DNA from: Pseudobdellovibrionaceae bacterium
GTDB lineage: Bacteria > Bdellovibrionota > Bdellovibrionia > Bdellovibrionales > Bdellovibrionaceae
Assembly: GCA_021731025.1 (NCBI GenBank)
Contig: JAKFYD010000003.1
Span: 30,138-94,137, forward strand
Length of the DNA: 64,000 nt
Reading direction: 5' to 3'
Shown here: positions 1 through 8,949 of the stretch, piece after piece
Layout of the letters: every line of letters starts with the position of its first letter
Position numbering within the stretch: position 1 is the first letter of the stretch
Notes under the pieces: generated by a model
Database searches by the model: none
The model's input: only the letters and a program-made list of their open reading frames with translations
What the model was told of the DNA's origin: nothing
Program-made: the position numbers and the translations under genes

Positions 1-942
1 CAGAAGGTTCGTTTCTTGGGCAAAAGCGGTTCATTGACTGAAGTGATGAAGGAAATGGGTCACCTTTCCAAAGAAGAGAAGCCTTTCTTTGGAAAAAAGG
101 TGAACGAGACAAAACAAAAGTTAGAACAAGCTTACGTGGATGCCGAAGAAAAATTAAAGCGACGAGAAATTGAAGATCGCATGCACCAGGAAGAATTGGA
201 TATGACTTTACCTGCGACACATGCGCCAGCAGGGGGCCCTCATCCTGTGTATTCCGTCATGGAAGAAATATTTACGATCATGAGTCGGTTGGGTTACAGT
301 CTGCGCACGGGACCTTTGGTTGAAAGAGACTATTATAATTTTGAAGCTTTAAATATTCCGCAAAATCATCCCGCGCGGGATATGCAAGACACTTTCTTTA
401 TTGATGAAAGTCATGTCTTACGAACTCACACCAGCCCTATTCAAATTCATTCTTTGGAAAGTGAAGCGCCACCGTTGAGAATTATTGGCACGGGTTCCGT
501 CTTCCGCTGCGACAGTGACATTTCCCATTTACCCCACTTTCATCAGATTGAAGGAATGTGCGTCGATCGAAAAGTTTCAATGGCCGACCTGAAGGGGACG
601 ATCACCTTTTTCGTCAGCGAATTTTTTGGTCCCGGTTTAAAAACTCGTTTTCGTCCCAGCTTTTTCCCATTCACCGAACCCAGTGCGGAAGTGGATTGTC
701 AGTGTCCTCTTTGCAAAGGAAAAGGTTGCAGTTTGTGCAAGCAAAGTGGCTGGATTGAAATTGGCGGCGCAGGTTTGATCAATCCCAAAGTTTTTGAATT
801 TGCAAAAATTAATTATCCCGATTGGCAAGGTTTTGCTTTCGGTTTTGGACTGGAAAGAATGGCCATCATTAAATACGGCATCGAAGACATTCGTTTATTA
901 CCTGAAAATGACATTCGATTCTTAAGGCAGATGAGTTTATGA
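1..942 (+). CDS. pheS: Phenylalanine-tRNA ligase alpha subunit (5' end outside window)
   Basis: This is the catalytic subunit of the alpha2beta2 phenylalanyl-tRNA synthetase, which charges tRNA-Phe in the cytoplasm. The frame is open from base 1, and residues before the first possible start (TTG at 16) match the family helical region, so the true start lies to the left. About 313 residues are visible. The class II core is clear: a GxGxVFRxD-type motif 2 ([11 protein letters not shown]) and a motif-3-like [14 protein letters not shown] near the end. A Cys-rich insert of the CxCxxCxGxGCxxCxxxGW type lies before the GGAGLINP stretch and occurs in many bacterial PheS proteins. The stop overlaps the pheT start (ATGA), so the two are translationally coupled. 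Confidence 0.97.
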   Translation, partial: QKVRFLGKSGSLTEVMKEMGHLSKEEKPFFGKKVNETKQKLEQAYVDAEEKLKRREIEDRMHQEELDMTLPATHAPAGGPHPVYSVMEEIFTIMSRLGYSLRTGPLVERDYYNFEALNIPQNHPARDMQDTFFIDESHVLRTHTSPIQIHSLESEAPPLRIIGTGSVFRCDSDISHLPHFHQIEGMCVDRKVSMADLKGTITFFVSEFFGPGLKTRFRPSFFPFTEPSAEVDCQCPLCKGKGCSLCKQSGWIEIGGAGLINPKVFEFAKINYPDWQGFAFGFGLERMAIIKYGIEDIRLLPENDIRFLRQMSL

Positions 943-3380
943 AGATCAGCTTAAAATGGATCAACGAATTTGTTGATATTCAAGAAGAAATAAAAAAGCC
1001 TGAAGACCTCGCAGAGAAATTGACTCGCGCCGGTCTCGAAGTTGAAGAGGTTATTAATAAAACCAAAGACTACAATCACGTTGTGGTTGGTTTGATTTTG
1101 GAAAAGGACAAACATCCTAACGCTGACAAATTGAGTTTGTGCCGAGTCACGACGGGCGAGGGTGTGGTTCATCAAATCGTCTGCGGAGCTCAAAATCACA
1201 AATCAGGTGATCGCATTGTTGTGGCTTTACCCGGTGCTGTACTGCCTGGAAATTTTCAAATTAAAAATTCAAAAATTCGCGGCATTGATTCCGCGGGGAT
1301 GTTGTGTTCCGCAAAAGAACTGGGACTTCCTGTTGAGAATGACGGCTTATTGATATTGCCGACAGATGCTCCCGTGGGAAAGCCCTTCGCTGAGTATAAA
1401 GAACTCAACGATATTTTGTTTGTATTAAAAGTAACTCCCAATCGGGCCGATAGTCTTAGCCACTATGGTCTTGCTCGCGAGCTTTCTTGTCTGTTGGGGA
1501 AAGAGCTTAAAAAAATAACTCCGGTTATTCCGCAAGATTCCTCTGCGGCTAAGTCTGAAGTTTCGATCGAGGTGAAAGCTTCGGAAGTTTGCCCTCGCTA
1601 TTCAGGGCGATACATTGCCAATGTGAAGGTGAGTCCCAGTCCGGATTGGTTACGAAAACGCCTAGAAAATTTGGGGATGAACTCGATCAATAATATTGTT
1701 GATGTGACCAATTACGTGATGATGGAATTGGGTCAGCCTTTGCATGCCTTTGATGCCGATCAGATTCAAGGAAAAAAAATCACCGTTGCGAAAGCTGTTG
1801 CTGGCGAAAAGTTTATTAAATTGGACGGTGTTGAAATTAACTTAATGGGTGAAGAGCTGACGATTCGAGATTCTTCTCGGGCTTTGTGTTTAGCTGGCGT
1901 TGTGGGTGGAAAAAACTCAGGTGTCACTGAAGGCACTCAAAATGTTTTTCTTGAGTCCGCTTACTTTAATCCCATGAGTGTGCGAAAGACATCGCGAAAA
2001 CATGGAATCGAGACCGATTCGGCTTATCGTTTCAGCCGGGGTGTTGATCCTGACGGAGCCTTGCGTGCCAGTGATCGCGCTACTGAATTGATTTTGAAAG
2101 TTGCAGGCGGGCAGGTGATTGGGGAAGCTGTCGATTTTTATCCCGAGCCCGTTAAAAAATCTTGGGTGAATATTTCTTTGCAAACCATCACTGATCGTTT
2201 GGGCTTCGGCGCTGAAGAAAAAATATTCACCGATTTTATGAAACGCTTAGGGTGCGAGTTGAAAATCAGTAGCCCTGGACAGTATTCGGTATTGCCGCCG
2301 TCTTATCGCTTCGATCTTGAAGCCGAGATGGACTTGGTGGAAGAGTACGCTCGACTTGTGGGTTACGAACATATTCCAGAAACATTGCCTGCTTTTAGCA
2401 AAGCGCCTTTAGCTCATGATAAAAATTATTTACTGAATTTAAAGACGGCAAAAACTTTAATTAAAGAATCCTATCATCAAGCTTTTAATTTTGCTTTTGT
2501 CTCGGAAAAACAAGAGAGCCAATTTTTAGGTTCTGTTCAGCGTTTGCAAGATGCCGGTTTGAAAGCTTCTGAAAATCCCATTCGCTTATTGAATCCTTTG
2601 AATGAAGATTTGAACGTCCTGCGCTCGACAATTACATTTGGTTTAACCAAAAACTTGCTGACGAATTTTCACAACGGAAATAAATCGGGACGGTTATTCG
2701 AGATCGGACCCTGCTTTTCAAAAGAGAGCGCCGGTGTTTACGAGCAGAATCGATTGGGAATTTTAGCTTGGGGACAAGAGGAAAATTTGTGGAATAAGGC
2801 GTCCTCGACACCATTGGTGTTTGAGATTAAAGCCGCTATGGAAAGCTTGCTGAAACAATTTCGTATCCAGTCCTACACATGGGTCAGTCCTCAAGATAAA
2901 GGTCTGATTCCTACTTTCTTACATATGGGGCAGTTTGCTCACCTTATTGTTGAAGGAAAAAAAGTCGGTTTCTTAGGTGCACTTCATCCGGTGTGGCTGG
3001 ATGAAAATAAAATTCGATGTTCTGCAGCGATTGCCGAATTTGACCTTGAGACTTTGTACAAAGGGCAACCTCGGCCCTTGCGTTTCCAATCCATTTCGAA
3101 ATTCCCGGCTGTTGAAAGAGACTTTGCTTTTATTATGGGGAAATCCTTAAAGGTGGATGAGATCCTTAAAGCAGCTAAAAAGCTGGGTGGACCTTTATTA
3201 AGTCACAGCGAAGTTTTCGATGTCTATCAAGGCGATAAAATGGAACCTGGCAAGAAGTCGGTGGCCATTCGTTTGGTTCTTCAAGATCCAAATGCCACAC
3301 TGCAGGACGCTCAGATCCAAGAGATTCAAAACAAAATTATTGAGGGCTTAAAAACTCAGTTCGATTTAGCACTGCGATAA
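939..3380 (+). CDS. pheT: Phenylalanine-tRNA ligase beta subunit
   Basis: This is the beta subunit of phenylalanyl-tRNA synthetase, needed for tRNA binding and editing of mischarged Tyr-tRNA. At 813 residues it has the usual bacterial length. The order is complete: N-terminal tRNA-binding OB domain (about 40-150, with [11 protein letters not shown]), B3/B4 editing region (about 210-390), B5 domain, a catalytic-like core (about 480-700) and the C-terminal anticodon-binding FDX-ACB domain, which starts near [16 protein letters not shown]. The ATG start overlaps the pheS stop. A weak hairpin follows at 3411-3428, but the ihfA ribosome site comes soon after, so ihfA may be partly co-transcribed. 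Confidence 0.97.
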   Translation: MKISLKWINEFVDIQEEIKKPEDLAEKLTRAGLEVEEVINKTKDYNHVVVGLILEKDKHPNADKLSLCRVTTGEGVVHQIVCGAQNHKSGDRIVVALPGAVLPGNFQIKNSKIRGIDSAGMLCSAKELGLPVENDGLLILPTDAPVGKPFAEYKELNDILFVLKVTPNRADSLSHYGLARELSCLLGKELKKITPVIPQDSSAAKSEVSIEVKASEVCPRYSGRYIANVKVSPSPDWLRKRLENLGMNSINNIVDVTNYVMMELGQPLHAFDADQIQGKKITVAKAVAGEKFIKLDGVEINLMGEELTIRDSSRALCLAGVVGGKNSGVTEGTQNVFLESAYFNPMSVRKTSRKHGIETDSAYRFSRGVDPDGALRASDRATELILKVAGGQVIGEAVDFYPEPVKKSWVNISLQTITDRLGFGAEEKIFTDFMKRLGCELKISSPGQYSVLPPSYRFDLEAEMDLVEEYARLVGYEHIPETLPAFSKAPLAHDKNYLLNLKTAKTLIKESYHQAFNFAFVSEKQESQFLGSVQRLQDAGLKASENPIRLLNPLNEDLNVLRSTITFGLTKNLLTNFHNGNKSGRLFEIGPCFSKESAGVYEQNRLGILAWGQEENLWNKASSTPLVFEIKAAMESLLKQFRIQSYTWVSPQDKGLIPTFLHMGQFAHLIVEGKKVGFLGALHPVWLDENKIRCSAAIAEFDLETLYKGQPRPLRFQSISKFPAVERDFAFIMGKSLKVDEILKAAKKLGGPLLSHSEVFDVYQGDKMEPGKKSVAIRLVLQDPNATLQDAQIQEIQNKIIEGLKTQFDLALR

Positions 3381-3454
3381 ATTATTTATTGTTTTCAATG
3401 GCTTGCTGAGGTTCAATTGGTACTGAACAGTATTTTTTAAGGAGTCAAACCATT

Positions 3455-3808
3455 ATGGCTGGTCAAAACTTGGGTAAATCCACAATGACAAAAGCGGATA
3501 TCGTCGAAAAGGTTTACCAAAAAATTGGTTTCTCTAAAAAGGAAGCTTCGGAATTGGTCGAAATGGTTTTTGGAACATTAAAAGATGTTTTGCAAAATGG
3601 TGAAAAAATAAAAATTTCTGGTTTTGGTAATTTTGTCGTGCGCGGAAAAAACGAGCGCGTTGGACGTAACCCACAAACCGGAGAACAAATTAAAATTTCT
3701 GCCCGTCGCGTTTTAACCTTTCGGCCATCGCAGGTTTTAAAAGCCATGTTGAATGGAGAAGAGTATGCTCACTTGAAAGATGAGGATGATGACGATGACA
3801 ACGATTAA
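3455..3808 (+). CDS. ihfA: Integration host factor alpha subunit (HU/IHF family)
   Basis: This is a DNA-bending nucleoid protein. The fold starts at MTKADIVEKVYQKIGFSKKEAS and includes the beta-arm with the RNPQTGE signature of the HU/IHF family. Position after pheT is the classic one for IHF alpha. AAGGAG at 3440-3445 lies about 9 bases before the ATG at 3455, so I keep this start although many homologues begin at the internal ATG (3485). Oddity: the C-terminus carries an acidic tail (HLKDEDDDDDND) not found in E. coli IhfA. That tail is encoded where the gene overlaps the start of the next gene by 29 bases, so it may partly be a by-product of the overlap. Confidence 0.93.
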   Translation: MAGQNLGKSTMTKADIVEKVYQKIGFSKKEASELVEMVFGTLKDVLQNGEKIKISGFGNFVVRGKNERVGRNPQTGEQIKISARRVLTFRPSQVLKAMLNGEEYAHLKDEDDDDDND

Positions 3809-4331
3809 TCCCGAGACCACAACGAATCCTGAAAACACGCAAGAGATCGAAATTTTTGTTAGTGAAACTTCGGTCACAGTAAATCCACAAGTTGAAAGCG
3901 AAGCCATTTCCACTTCCTCCGGAGATTTATCTTTACCGGCAGCTCTTTGCGACGATTTGCTTTTGCAAGAAATTAATGCCATTCCCGACAAAATGGGTTT
4001 TAAGATTGGTGATGTCGCTGATCTTCTGGGCGTTAAACAATATGTTTTACGTTACTGGGAAAGCGAATTTGATATTCTTAAACCGAAAAAAGCTTCCAAC
4101 AATCAGCGTCTGTACACTCGAAAAGATGTTGAAAATTCTTTCTTAATTCGTAAATTACTTCACCGAGATCGCTTTTCCATCGAGGGTGCTCGGCACGCTC
4201 TGCGCGAGCTTAAAGCTCACGTGAAAAAAGAAAAAGATTTCACACAAGTGGTGAATAAAATCGAAGCTGTTCATGATCGTCTTGAAGATTTGGCAGTAGA
4301 TATTCGTCGCATTCGCCAACTGTTTCGTTAA
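3780..4331 (+). CDS. MerR-family transcriptional regulator
   Basis: This is a DNA-binding regulator of 183 residues. After an acidic, probably disordered N-terminus of about 75 residues comes a MerR winged helix (GFKIGDVADLLGV, then VLRYWE, and NNQRLYTRKDVE), followed by a helical coiled-coil-like C-terminus (about 135-180). No metal- or drug-binding domain is visible, as in the short MerR proteins found next to ihfA in other proteobacteria. It overlaps ihfA by 29 bases in another frame. ATGs at 3786, 3789 and 3795 are alternative starts that change only the disordered end. The stop is 10 bases before the tRNA, so all are probably in one transcript. The target is unknown. Confidence 0.85.
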   Translation: MRMMTMTTINPETTTNPENTQEIEIFVSETSVTVNPQVESEAISTSSGDLSLPAALCDDLLLQEINAIPDKMGFKIGDVADLLGVKQYVLRYWESEFDILKPKKASNNQRLYTRKDVENSFLIRKLLHRDRFSIEGARHALRELKAHVKKEKDFTQVVNKIEAVHDRLEDLAVDIRRIRQLFR

Positions 4332-4341
4332 TTCCAAAATT

Positions 4342-4418
4342 CAGCGTGTGGCGCAGCTTGGTAGCGCGCTTGCTTGTGGTGCAAGAGGTCGTAGGTTCAA
4401 ATCCTATCACGCTGACCA
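4342..4418 (+). tRNA. tRNA with GUG anticodon (tRNA-His by anticodon), CCA encoded
   Basis: A full 77-base cloverleaf is visible. The 7-bp acceptor is CAGCGTG/CACGCTG, the D stem GCGC/GCGC, and the anticodon stem CTTGC/GCAAG with loop TTGTGGT, giving anticodon GTG (His). The T stem is GTAGG/CCTAT with loop TTCAAAT, and CCA is encoded. Unusual for tRNA-His: the discriminator is A73, not C73, and the base before C1 is T, so the standard G-1:C73 pair is absent (a T-1:A73 pair is possible). The D-arm and C1:G72/A73 look like a tRNA-Pro body. The His identity therefore rests on the anticodon loop alone. Confidence 0.88.
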
Positions 4419-4436
4419 ATTTCATCCCGGTCCATA

Positions 4437-4484
4437 CCGGAGACATAGGTAACATATTGTACCTAAGACATGGGTAACACTTTT
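4437..4484. repeat. IS left inverted repeat with doubled internal motif
   Basis: It contains two copies of the motif CCRRAGACATRGGTNACA (minus-strand reading TGTNACCYATGTCTYNGG), spaced as in the right end. The transposase stop codon (4463-4465) lies inside this repeat, so the last residues of the protein (VLPMS) are encoded by the terminal repeat itself. Confidence 0.75.
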
Positions 4485-5644
4485 GGTCCGAAGGGATTGT
4501 GAAGTGGTTCGAACCGGCAGCTCTCCGTATCAAAATATCCTAGATCATAATTCATAAAAGTCACAAGCCAAGTTCCATCAGATACCTCCTTAAGTCCCAG
4601 CTTTTGCCCCTTAAAAACTATACTTAAATTAATTTTCATTTTTCCCATGCAGATTCTTCCACAACTTGTCACCTCGATCTCTCGATCATGCAGTGGGTAG
4701 TCGATCACTTGAAGGCCTTTGTAACTTCGATCAGATCTTTTGTAGATCTCACTTGGGTATTTCATACCTAAAGCCTCGTGAGGGCGATCGGTATTATATT
4801 CCTCTAAAAACTCGTCGAACTTTGCTTGTTGTTGTAAAAAATTTTCTCCAGCTGGCTTTGTGGCTTCTTTTTTTAAAGTTAAATGCATTCTCTCGTGCCT
4901 CCCATTTTGCTGTGGACACCCTGGTTGGATTCTCTCGATCTCTATACCTAGTCTTAACCACCATACCGATAACTTACTTAAATTAAATAGTGAGTGAGCT
5001 GAAGCAAAAGGTACCCCGTTATCCGTTCTTATCGCTTTTGGTAAGCCATGTTCTTGAAAAGTTTTTTCAAAAACTGTAAACGCATACTGCTCTTTCGTGG
5101 TACTTAGTCCATCGCAAGCTAAAAGATATCTGCTCGCATGATCAGTGATCGTAAGTGGGTAGCAGTACTGTTTATTGCCTAACATAAATTCCCCTTTATA
5201 ATCGGCACACCATAAGTCATTGGGGTTTAAGCTTTGTGATAAGTCTGTGCCTTGAGCTTTTCTTCTCACTCTTCCTCTAGGAACAACTAAACCATTACGA
5301 TCAAGCACAGCATGTATTGTGCTTTTTGCCGGAGTTCTGATGTCGGGGAATTTTCTAATTAGCTTTTCTCTGATTTTTCTAGCACCCCAGCTTGGGTATT
5401 CTTTTTTAAGATTTAAAATATATTTTTCCACTTGAAGTGGAAGCTGATTAGCTAACCGAATCGGACGACGACTTCGATCCGTAAAAGCCCCTGTGCCTAT
5501 ATCTTTATATCGCTCTAAAATCTTATACCCAGTTTTTCTGGAAATCCCAAACTCCTGACAAAGATCAGTCATCGACTCACCATCAAGAAGTCTGGCAACA
5601 AACTTAAGTCTTTCATCCATAACACTACGTTCCTTCCATGGCAT
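4463..5644 (-). CDS. IS481-family DDE transposase
   Basis: This 393-residue transposase catalyses cut/paste or copy movement of the surrounding element. An N-terminal helix-turn-helix (about 25-60, LCQEFGISRKTGYKILERY) is followed by a second HTH-like region and an rve-type integrase core. The catalytic triad is visible as D in LWCADYKGEF, D in AIRTDNGVPFA and E in QQNGRHERMH. The length is usual for the family and there is no frameshift. The ATG at 5644 starts just inside the right inverted repeat, and the stop lies inside the left repeat. Confidence 0.93.
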   Translation of the reverse strand: MPWKERSVMDERLKFVARLLDGESMTDLCQEFGISRKTGYKILERYKDIGTGAFTDRSRRPIRLANQLPLQVEKYILNLKKEYPSWGARKIREKLIRKFPDIRTPAKSTIHAVLDRNGLVVPRGRVRRKAQGTDLSQSLNPNDLWCADYKGEFMLGNKQYCYPLTITDHASRYLLACDGLSTTKEQYAFTVFEKTFQEHGLPKAIRTDNGVPFASAHSLFNLSKLSVWWLRLGIEIERIQPGCPQQNGRHERMHLTLKKEATKPAGENFLQQQAKFDEFLEEYNTDRPHEALGMKYPSEIYKRSDRSYKGLQVIDYPLHDREIEVTSCGRICMGKMKINLSIVFKGQKLGLKEVSDGTWLVTFMNYDLGYFDTESCRFEPLHNPFGPKVLPMS

Positions 5645-5667
5645 ATCCCTTTCCCCCTTTTATAGGG

Positions 5668-5715
5668 AAAAGTGTAACCTATGTCTCCGGTACGTTTTGT
5701 TACCTATGTCTCGGG
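5668..5715. repeat. IS right inverted repeat with doubled internal motif
   Basis: It reads AAAAGTGTAACCTATGTC and onward, and holds two direct copies of TGTNACCTATGTCTCSGG about 25 bases apart. It matches the left end in reverse complement. Located upstream of the transposase, it probably also contains the transposase promoter. Confidence 0.75.
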
Positions 5716-5824
5716 TCGCTCACCCCTCAAAATCCTTCAGACATGCGGTTTGGCACGTGCTTGCGGAGCAAGCCCGCGCCAAATCCGAACTCGAATTTTG
5801 AGGGGATGAAATTGGTTGGGATAA

Positions 5825-6883
5825 TTATCTTCCAGCTGGAGTTTTTTGAGGTTCTGTCTTTTGAATGATTTTTTTACTCACGCGCACTTTGTCGTTTTCA
5901 AAATTTTCCCGAGATTTGCTGACGCCTGAGATTGGAAACACTGTCCTAAAAACTTCAGTTTCTGGATATTTTTCGCATTGAAACTCAAGTGTTCTTATTG
6001 AGTAGATATTTTTATCCAATTGCTTTTCAGAGAATTCGTTCATTGGGCATTCTTGACTTCCGTCTGTTAAAGGTTGAGTTCTGAATACTCCATTTGCTTC
6101 ACGACGAATCAGGCAGGGCGCATCTTTAATGGAAGTAAGCTGACCTTCCTTGTAAGAAAATTTTATGTGTTTGGTGTCACAATCAGTTTTATCCTTACAT
6201 TTGATTGTGACTTTGACTTCAGAGGGTAAAAATTTTTCTTGCCCGGCCACGATTTGCTTCTCACATTTAATTTGCAGAAGTTCTTTTTCAACAAGAGAAT
6301 CAGCCGGGTTGAAAAGTCCGGATTTGTCTTTTATAAATTTTATAACGCCACCACTTGAAATCCAATCGAGTGTTGCTAAAAAAGCCATAAAAAGTGCGGT
6401 TACGCTAATTAGACCTACAACTAATGGGCCCATGGCATGAGCTTGATTTATCCAAAGAGGATAAAATGGATTGAAAACTTTCTTGTTTGAATCTTTAAGC
6501 AGACCTTCAAACTGCTCATAAAAATTTTCAAAGTTTTTTATTTTTTCGCTCTTCAAACGCTGATGGTTAACCCATACGGAATGATCTGCTTTTTTGATTT
6601 TTAATTCGTGGCCGGCAATTACAAATCGAGCACTGTCTGCATTTACGGTCAGCTTCATTTCTGGAGATTTCAAATTATAAAAATTCTTTGTCGTCGCTAA
6701 CTTCACAAATTCAGTTCTCAGTTCATTTGGGAGCGGGGCACTCTGAATAAAATCTTTAAAAGTTTTTGAATTTTGATAAGTGTAATTTATCAGTTGAGCA
6801 GAATCGCTGAAAGACAAAGCTCCGTGAGTTCCAGCGAATGCAGAATGGAGTATCAGTGTGCAACTTAAGAAAACGTTAAGCAT
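5825..6883 (-). CDS. Exported protein with one internal membrane segment, unknown function
   Basis: I do not recognise this 352-residue protein. It begins with a signal peptide (about 1-17, cleavage near AFA). A charged domain of about 130 residues follows, then a strong hydrophobic segment near residues 150-176 (GPLVVGLISVTALFMAFLA). The C-terminal half has at least six cysteines in pairs (KCEKQ, KCKDKTDCD, APCLI, QECPM, QCEKY), consistent with disulfides outside the cytoplasm. It is a single gene, separated from the IS palindrome by only a few bases at its 3' end. Confidence 0.7.
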   Translation of the reverse strand: MLNVFLSCTLILHSAFAGTHGALSFSDSAQLINYTYQNSKTFKDFIQSAPLPNELRTEFVKLATTKNFYNLKSPEMKLTVNADSARFVIAGHELKIKKADHSVWVNHQRLKSEKIKNFENFYEQFEGLLKDSNKKVFNPFYPLWINQAHAMGPLVVGLISVTALFMAFLATLDWISSGGVIKFIKDKSGLFNPADSLVEKELLQIKCEKQIVAGQEKFLPSEVKVTIKCKDKTDCDTKHIKFSYKEGQLTSIKDAPCLIRREANGVFRTQPLTDGSQECPMNEFSEKQLDKNIYSIRTLEFQCEKYPETEVFRTVFPISGVSKSRENFENDKVRVSKKIIQKTEPQKTPAGR

Positions 6884-7123
6884 ATTTATAAACTCCGTTT
6901 TATTTAATTATTTAAGAAGCAAGAAGAGATTTCTAGTGAAAACTCATTTTTCTGCCACAGACTTTATTAAATCCACCATCAGCAATAGGCTTCATTTGTA
7001 GGGACTCTGCCTTATTACTTAAGACTAGAGGGTGGGGCTTATTTGTAGAGTGCGGCCAGGTCTATAAAAGGTGTCCACCAGATCGGGGCTAGATCAAAAG
7101 GTACGCTAATCAAAAGTTGGTCC

Positions 7124-7714
7124 TTAACTTTTATGATGCTGGTCTACAATCTTGGCTAATTCACCAAGCCCAGAATTTACTTTTTTAATGAAGGATTTCT
7201 CGTGGGGCACAAATACAAAACGAGGATGTTGAGACCATAAGCTCTTGAGCTTCTGGTCAATCCTGAGGGCTTGTTCTATGGATTCAATGCGCATCGGATT
7301 TCCACCTTCAATTGAAATTCCGCCAACTGCAGCAGTTTCAAAAAATATGACGGCATCGTATCGAGAAAGTTCTTTTTTAAGGCTCGTCCCTAAATGCTTA
7401 AAAAACTCTTCGGGCTCTCCCGGCCAGTAGACAGCACCATCGACGGTTCCTCGATCACAGAGAAGAACTCGGCTGCGATAGTGGGCCGACTGTGCATCTT
7501 CAAGATTGAGTTGTACATGATAAATTGCACGTTGAGTTGCACGGCGAACTCCATTTTCACCTGCCCGCGGAAATCCACCCAAATAGAGAAGTGTGGCAGC
7601 CTCTGGAACAATAACGACGTCGTCGCCAATTTCCCTGCGATATAAATCCGCCGCAGTGGTTTTTCCTCCGCCAGGCCCTCCTGTTAAAACGACGCGACAA
7701 CATTTTTCATTCAC
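7124..7714 (-). CDS. P-loop ATPase/kinase-like protein (AAA_28/NadR-like)
   Basis: This 196-residue nucleotide-binding protein has a Walker A motif at residues 12-20 (GGPGGGKTT) and an early acidic strand (VVIVPEAATLLYLGG). A Walker-B-like LLCDRGTVDGAVYWPG resembles the RDRG-type motif of deoxynucleoside/NadR kinase-like P-loop proteins, and VIFFETAA follows. The substrate cannot be told from sequence. It lies 10 bases after the universal stress protein gene on the same strand, so the two form an operon, divergent from PEP synthase. Confidence 0.8.
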   Translation of the reverse strand: MNEKCCRVVLTGGPGGGKTTAADLYRREIGDDVVIVPEAATLLYLGGFPRAGENGVRRATQRAIYHVQLNLEDAQSAHYRSRVLLCDRGTVDGAVYWPGEPEEFFKHLGTSLKKELSRYDAVIFFETAAVGGISIEGGNPMRIESIEQALRIDQKLKSLWSQHPRFVFVPHEKSFIKKVNSGLGELAKIVDQHHKS

Positions 7715-7724
7715 CGTGATCTCC

Positions 7725-8606
7725 TTACGGCTTCAACACCAAAATGGGAACTTTGCTGCTCCTTACAATTTGTCGTGTAATGCTACCGCCCATAAGAGCG
7801 ACCATGGGACCGGCTTTAGCGCTTACAGCTACCAAATCTATTTTTTTCTTTTTCATATTTGTAAAAATAAGATCAACTGTCGCCTTAAAATCAGAGGCAA
7901 CGATGACTTCAACCGAAATGCCTGCTCGTTGACACTCTTGCTCGATCCAGCTTTTCATTTGGTTAACCTTTCTTCTATAGGCTTGGGTTTTTGGATTAGA
8001 TTCATCTAAAGACCATTTGTAAATCACTTCAGCATGATGAAACACAGTGAGGTTGGATTTTAGTTTTTTGCAAAAAGCTACAGCCATTTTCAGGTGTTTT
8101 TTAGAAGTCGGGCTAAAGTCACTTGCAAAGAGCATATTTTTTATCTTGGGCGCCACTTGTGTCTGTGGATTAAAAATCAGTAAGCTCGTTTTACTTCTAT
8201 GAATTGCGGTTTCTGCGAAACTTCCAATTGCAAAACGGAGATAACCTTTCCTAGCATGTGTAAAAACACCAATCAGATCAGCTCCGCGATCAGAGGCAAG
8301 TCTTAAAAGTCGGTCAACAGCCTTGGTGTTAGACATGGTTTCATAATCGACGACATGAATTTTTTTATCTTCGGATTTTATGCGAGCCTTTTTTAACTCT
8401 TGTTTTATTAATTTACGAGGATAAATACTAAATTGCTCTTTTTCTGGAATATCAAAAGCCAGATTGAGTGATGATTCTGATCGTGTAGCTATAAATCCCA
8501 CTTCAACATTTGAAGGGGATCCAGTCAGCTGGCTTAACATTTTGTACATACTTTTTATTCTAGTTTCATCTTGATGGAAGGGTTCAAAGGCCCACAATGC
8601 TTTCAT
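7725..8606 (-). CDS. Tandem universal stress protein (UspA family)
   Basis: This protein of 293 residues has two Usp domains. The N-terminal one (about 1-148) has a degenerate nucleotide site. The C-terminal one (about 153-293) starts at IKNMLFASDFSPTSKK and ends with GGSITRQIVRSSKVPILVLKP, close to the Gx2Gx9G(S/T) ATP-binding signature. Usp proteins bind ATP and act in stress and starvation survival. It sits upstream of a P-loop kinase-like gene and divergent from PEP synthase, a grouping that suggests a low-energy or anoxia response. That last point is inference. Confidence 0.88.
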   Translation of the reverse strand: MKALWAFEPFHQDETRIKSMYKMLSQLTGSPSNVEVGFIATRSESSLNLAFDIPEKEQFSIYPRKLIKQELKKARIKSEDKKIHVVDYETMSNTKAVDRLLRLASDRGADLIGVFTHARKGYLRFAIGSFAETAIHRSKTSLLIFNPQTQVAPKIKNMLFASDFSPTSKKHLKMAVAFCKKLKSNLTVFHHAEVIYKWSLDESNPKTQAYRRKVNQMKSWIEQECQRAGISVEVIVASDFKATVDLIFTNMKKKKIDLVAVSAKAGPMVALMGGSITRQIVRSSKVPILVLKP

Positions 8607-8847
8607 TTTAATTCTCCTATTAGGTTTAGTTTTCTAGCAATAAATTTTCAAAGCTCAATCAAATCAGTCTCGAGCCCTTTCTCCTGACAAAATGTCTCGA
8701 CGCTTGAGCAATTCTGTCTCATCAAATTGCCCCAATTTCATTAAAAGTGAAATTAAAATCATATCTATATCATACTAGCAGGGAGCATACCACTGGCCTT
8801 GATCTTGCTCCTCAATTAATGATTGCCTGTTGATCTGGAGTGACGAA

Positions 8848-8949
8848 ATGAAGAAAAAAAATGAATATCATCTGGCCATTGATCCCTATGGAAAGGGTCG
8901 ATTGCTTTTTACATTGAGAGTGAGAATAAAAATATGGGGAAATTTATAA
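8848..8949 (+). CDS. Possible 33-residue leader ORF overlapping the PEP synthase start
   Basis: ATG at 8848 is preceded by GGAG (8837-8840) at a suitable distance. It gives a basic peptide beginning MKKKNEYHLAIDPYGKGR and stopping at 8947-8949, inside the PEP synthase reading frame that opens at 8934. The overlap would couple translation of the two. It could be a leader peptide, or a remnant of a lost gene. I do not recognise the sequence. Confidence 0.3.
   Translation: MKKKNEYHLAIDPYGKGRLLFTLRVRIKIWGNL

Larger units (their letters stand above)
4437..5715 (-). mobile_element. IS481-family-like insertion sequence
   Basis: This element of about 1.28 kb holds one DDE transposase gene on the minus strand and is bounded by inverted repeats of about 48 bp (4437-4484 and 5668-5715, about 40 of 48 bases matching). 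The ends carry the motif TGTNACCYATGTCTYNGG, which is typical of the IS481 group. No clear target-site duplication is seen next to the repeats. The flanking palindrome suggests a few extra bases and perhaps a CCC duplication at the insertion point. The open reading frame is intact, so the element may still be active. Confidence 0.85.
4415..5816. repeat. Long palindrome behind the tRNA, interrupted by the IS element
   Basis: The right arm is at 5795-5816. Its reverse complement is found in two pieces: 14 of 14 bases at 4415-4428, starting in the tRNA terminal ACCA, and 11 of 11 bases at 5723-5733, to the right of the IS. Rejoined, these give a 22-bp arm. Between the arms (5734-5794) lies a second near-perfect hairpin, with GCTTGC (5759-5764) pairing GCAAGC (5768-5773) and outer pairs continuing to 5746-5754/5778-5787. 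The simplest reading is a REP- or MITE-like palindromic element behind the tRNA into which the IS jumped. Confidence 0.7.

Noticed and set aside
3411..3440. Hairpin GTTCA/TGAAC followed by a T-run after pheT
   Set aside because: Stem of only 5 pairs and the T-run overlaps the ihfA ribosome-site region; too weak to call a terminator.
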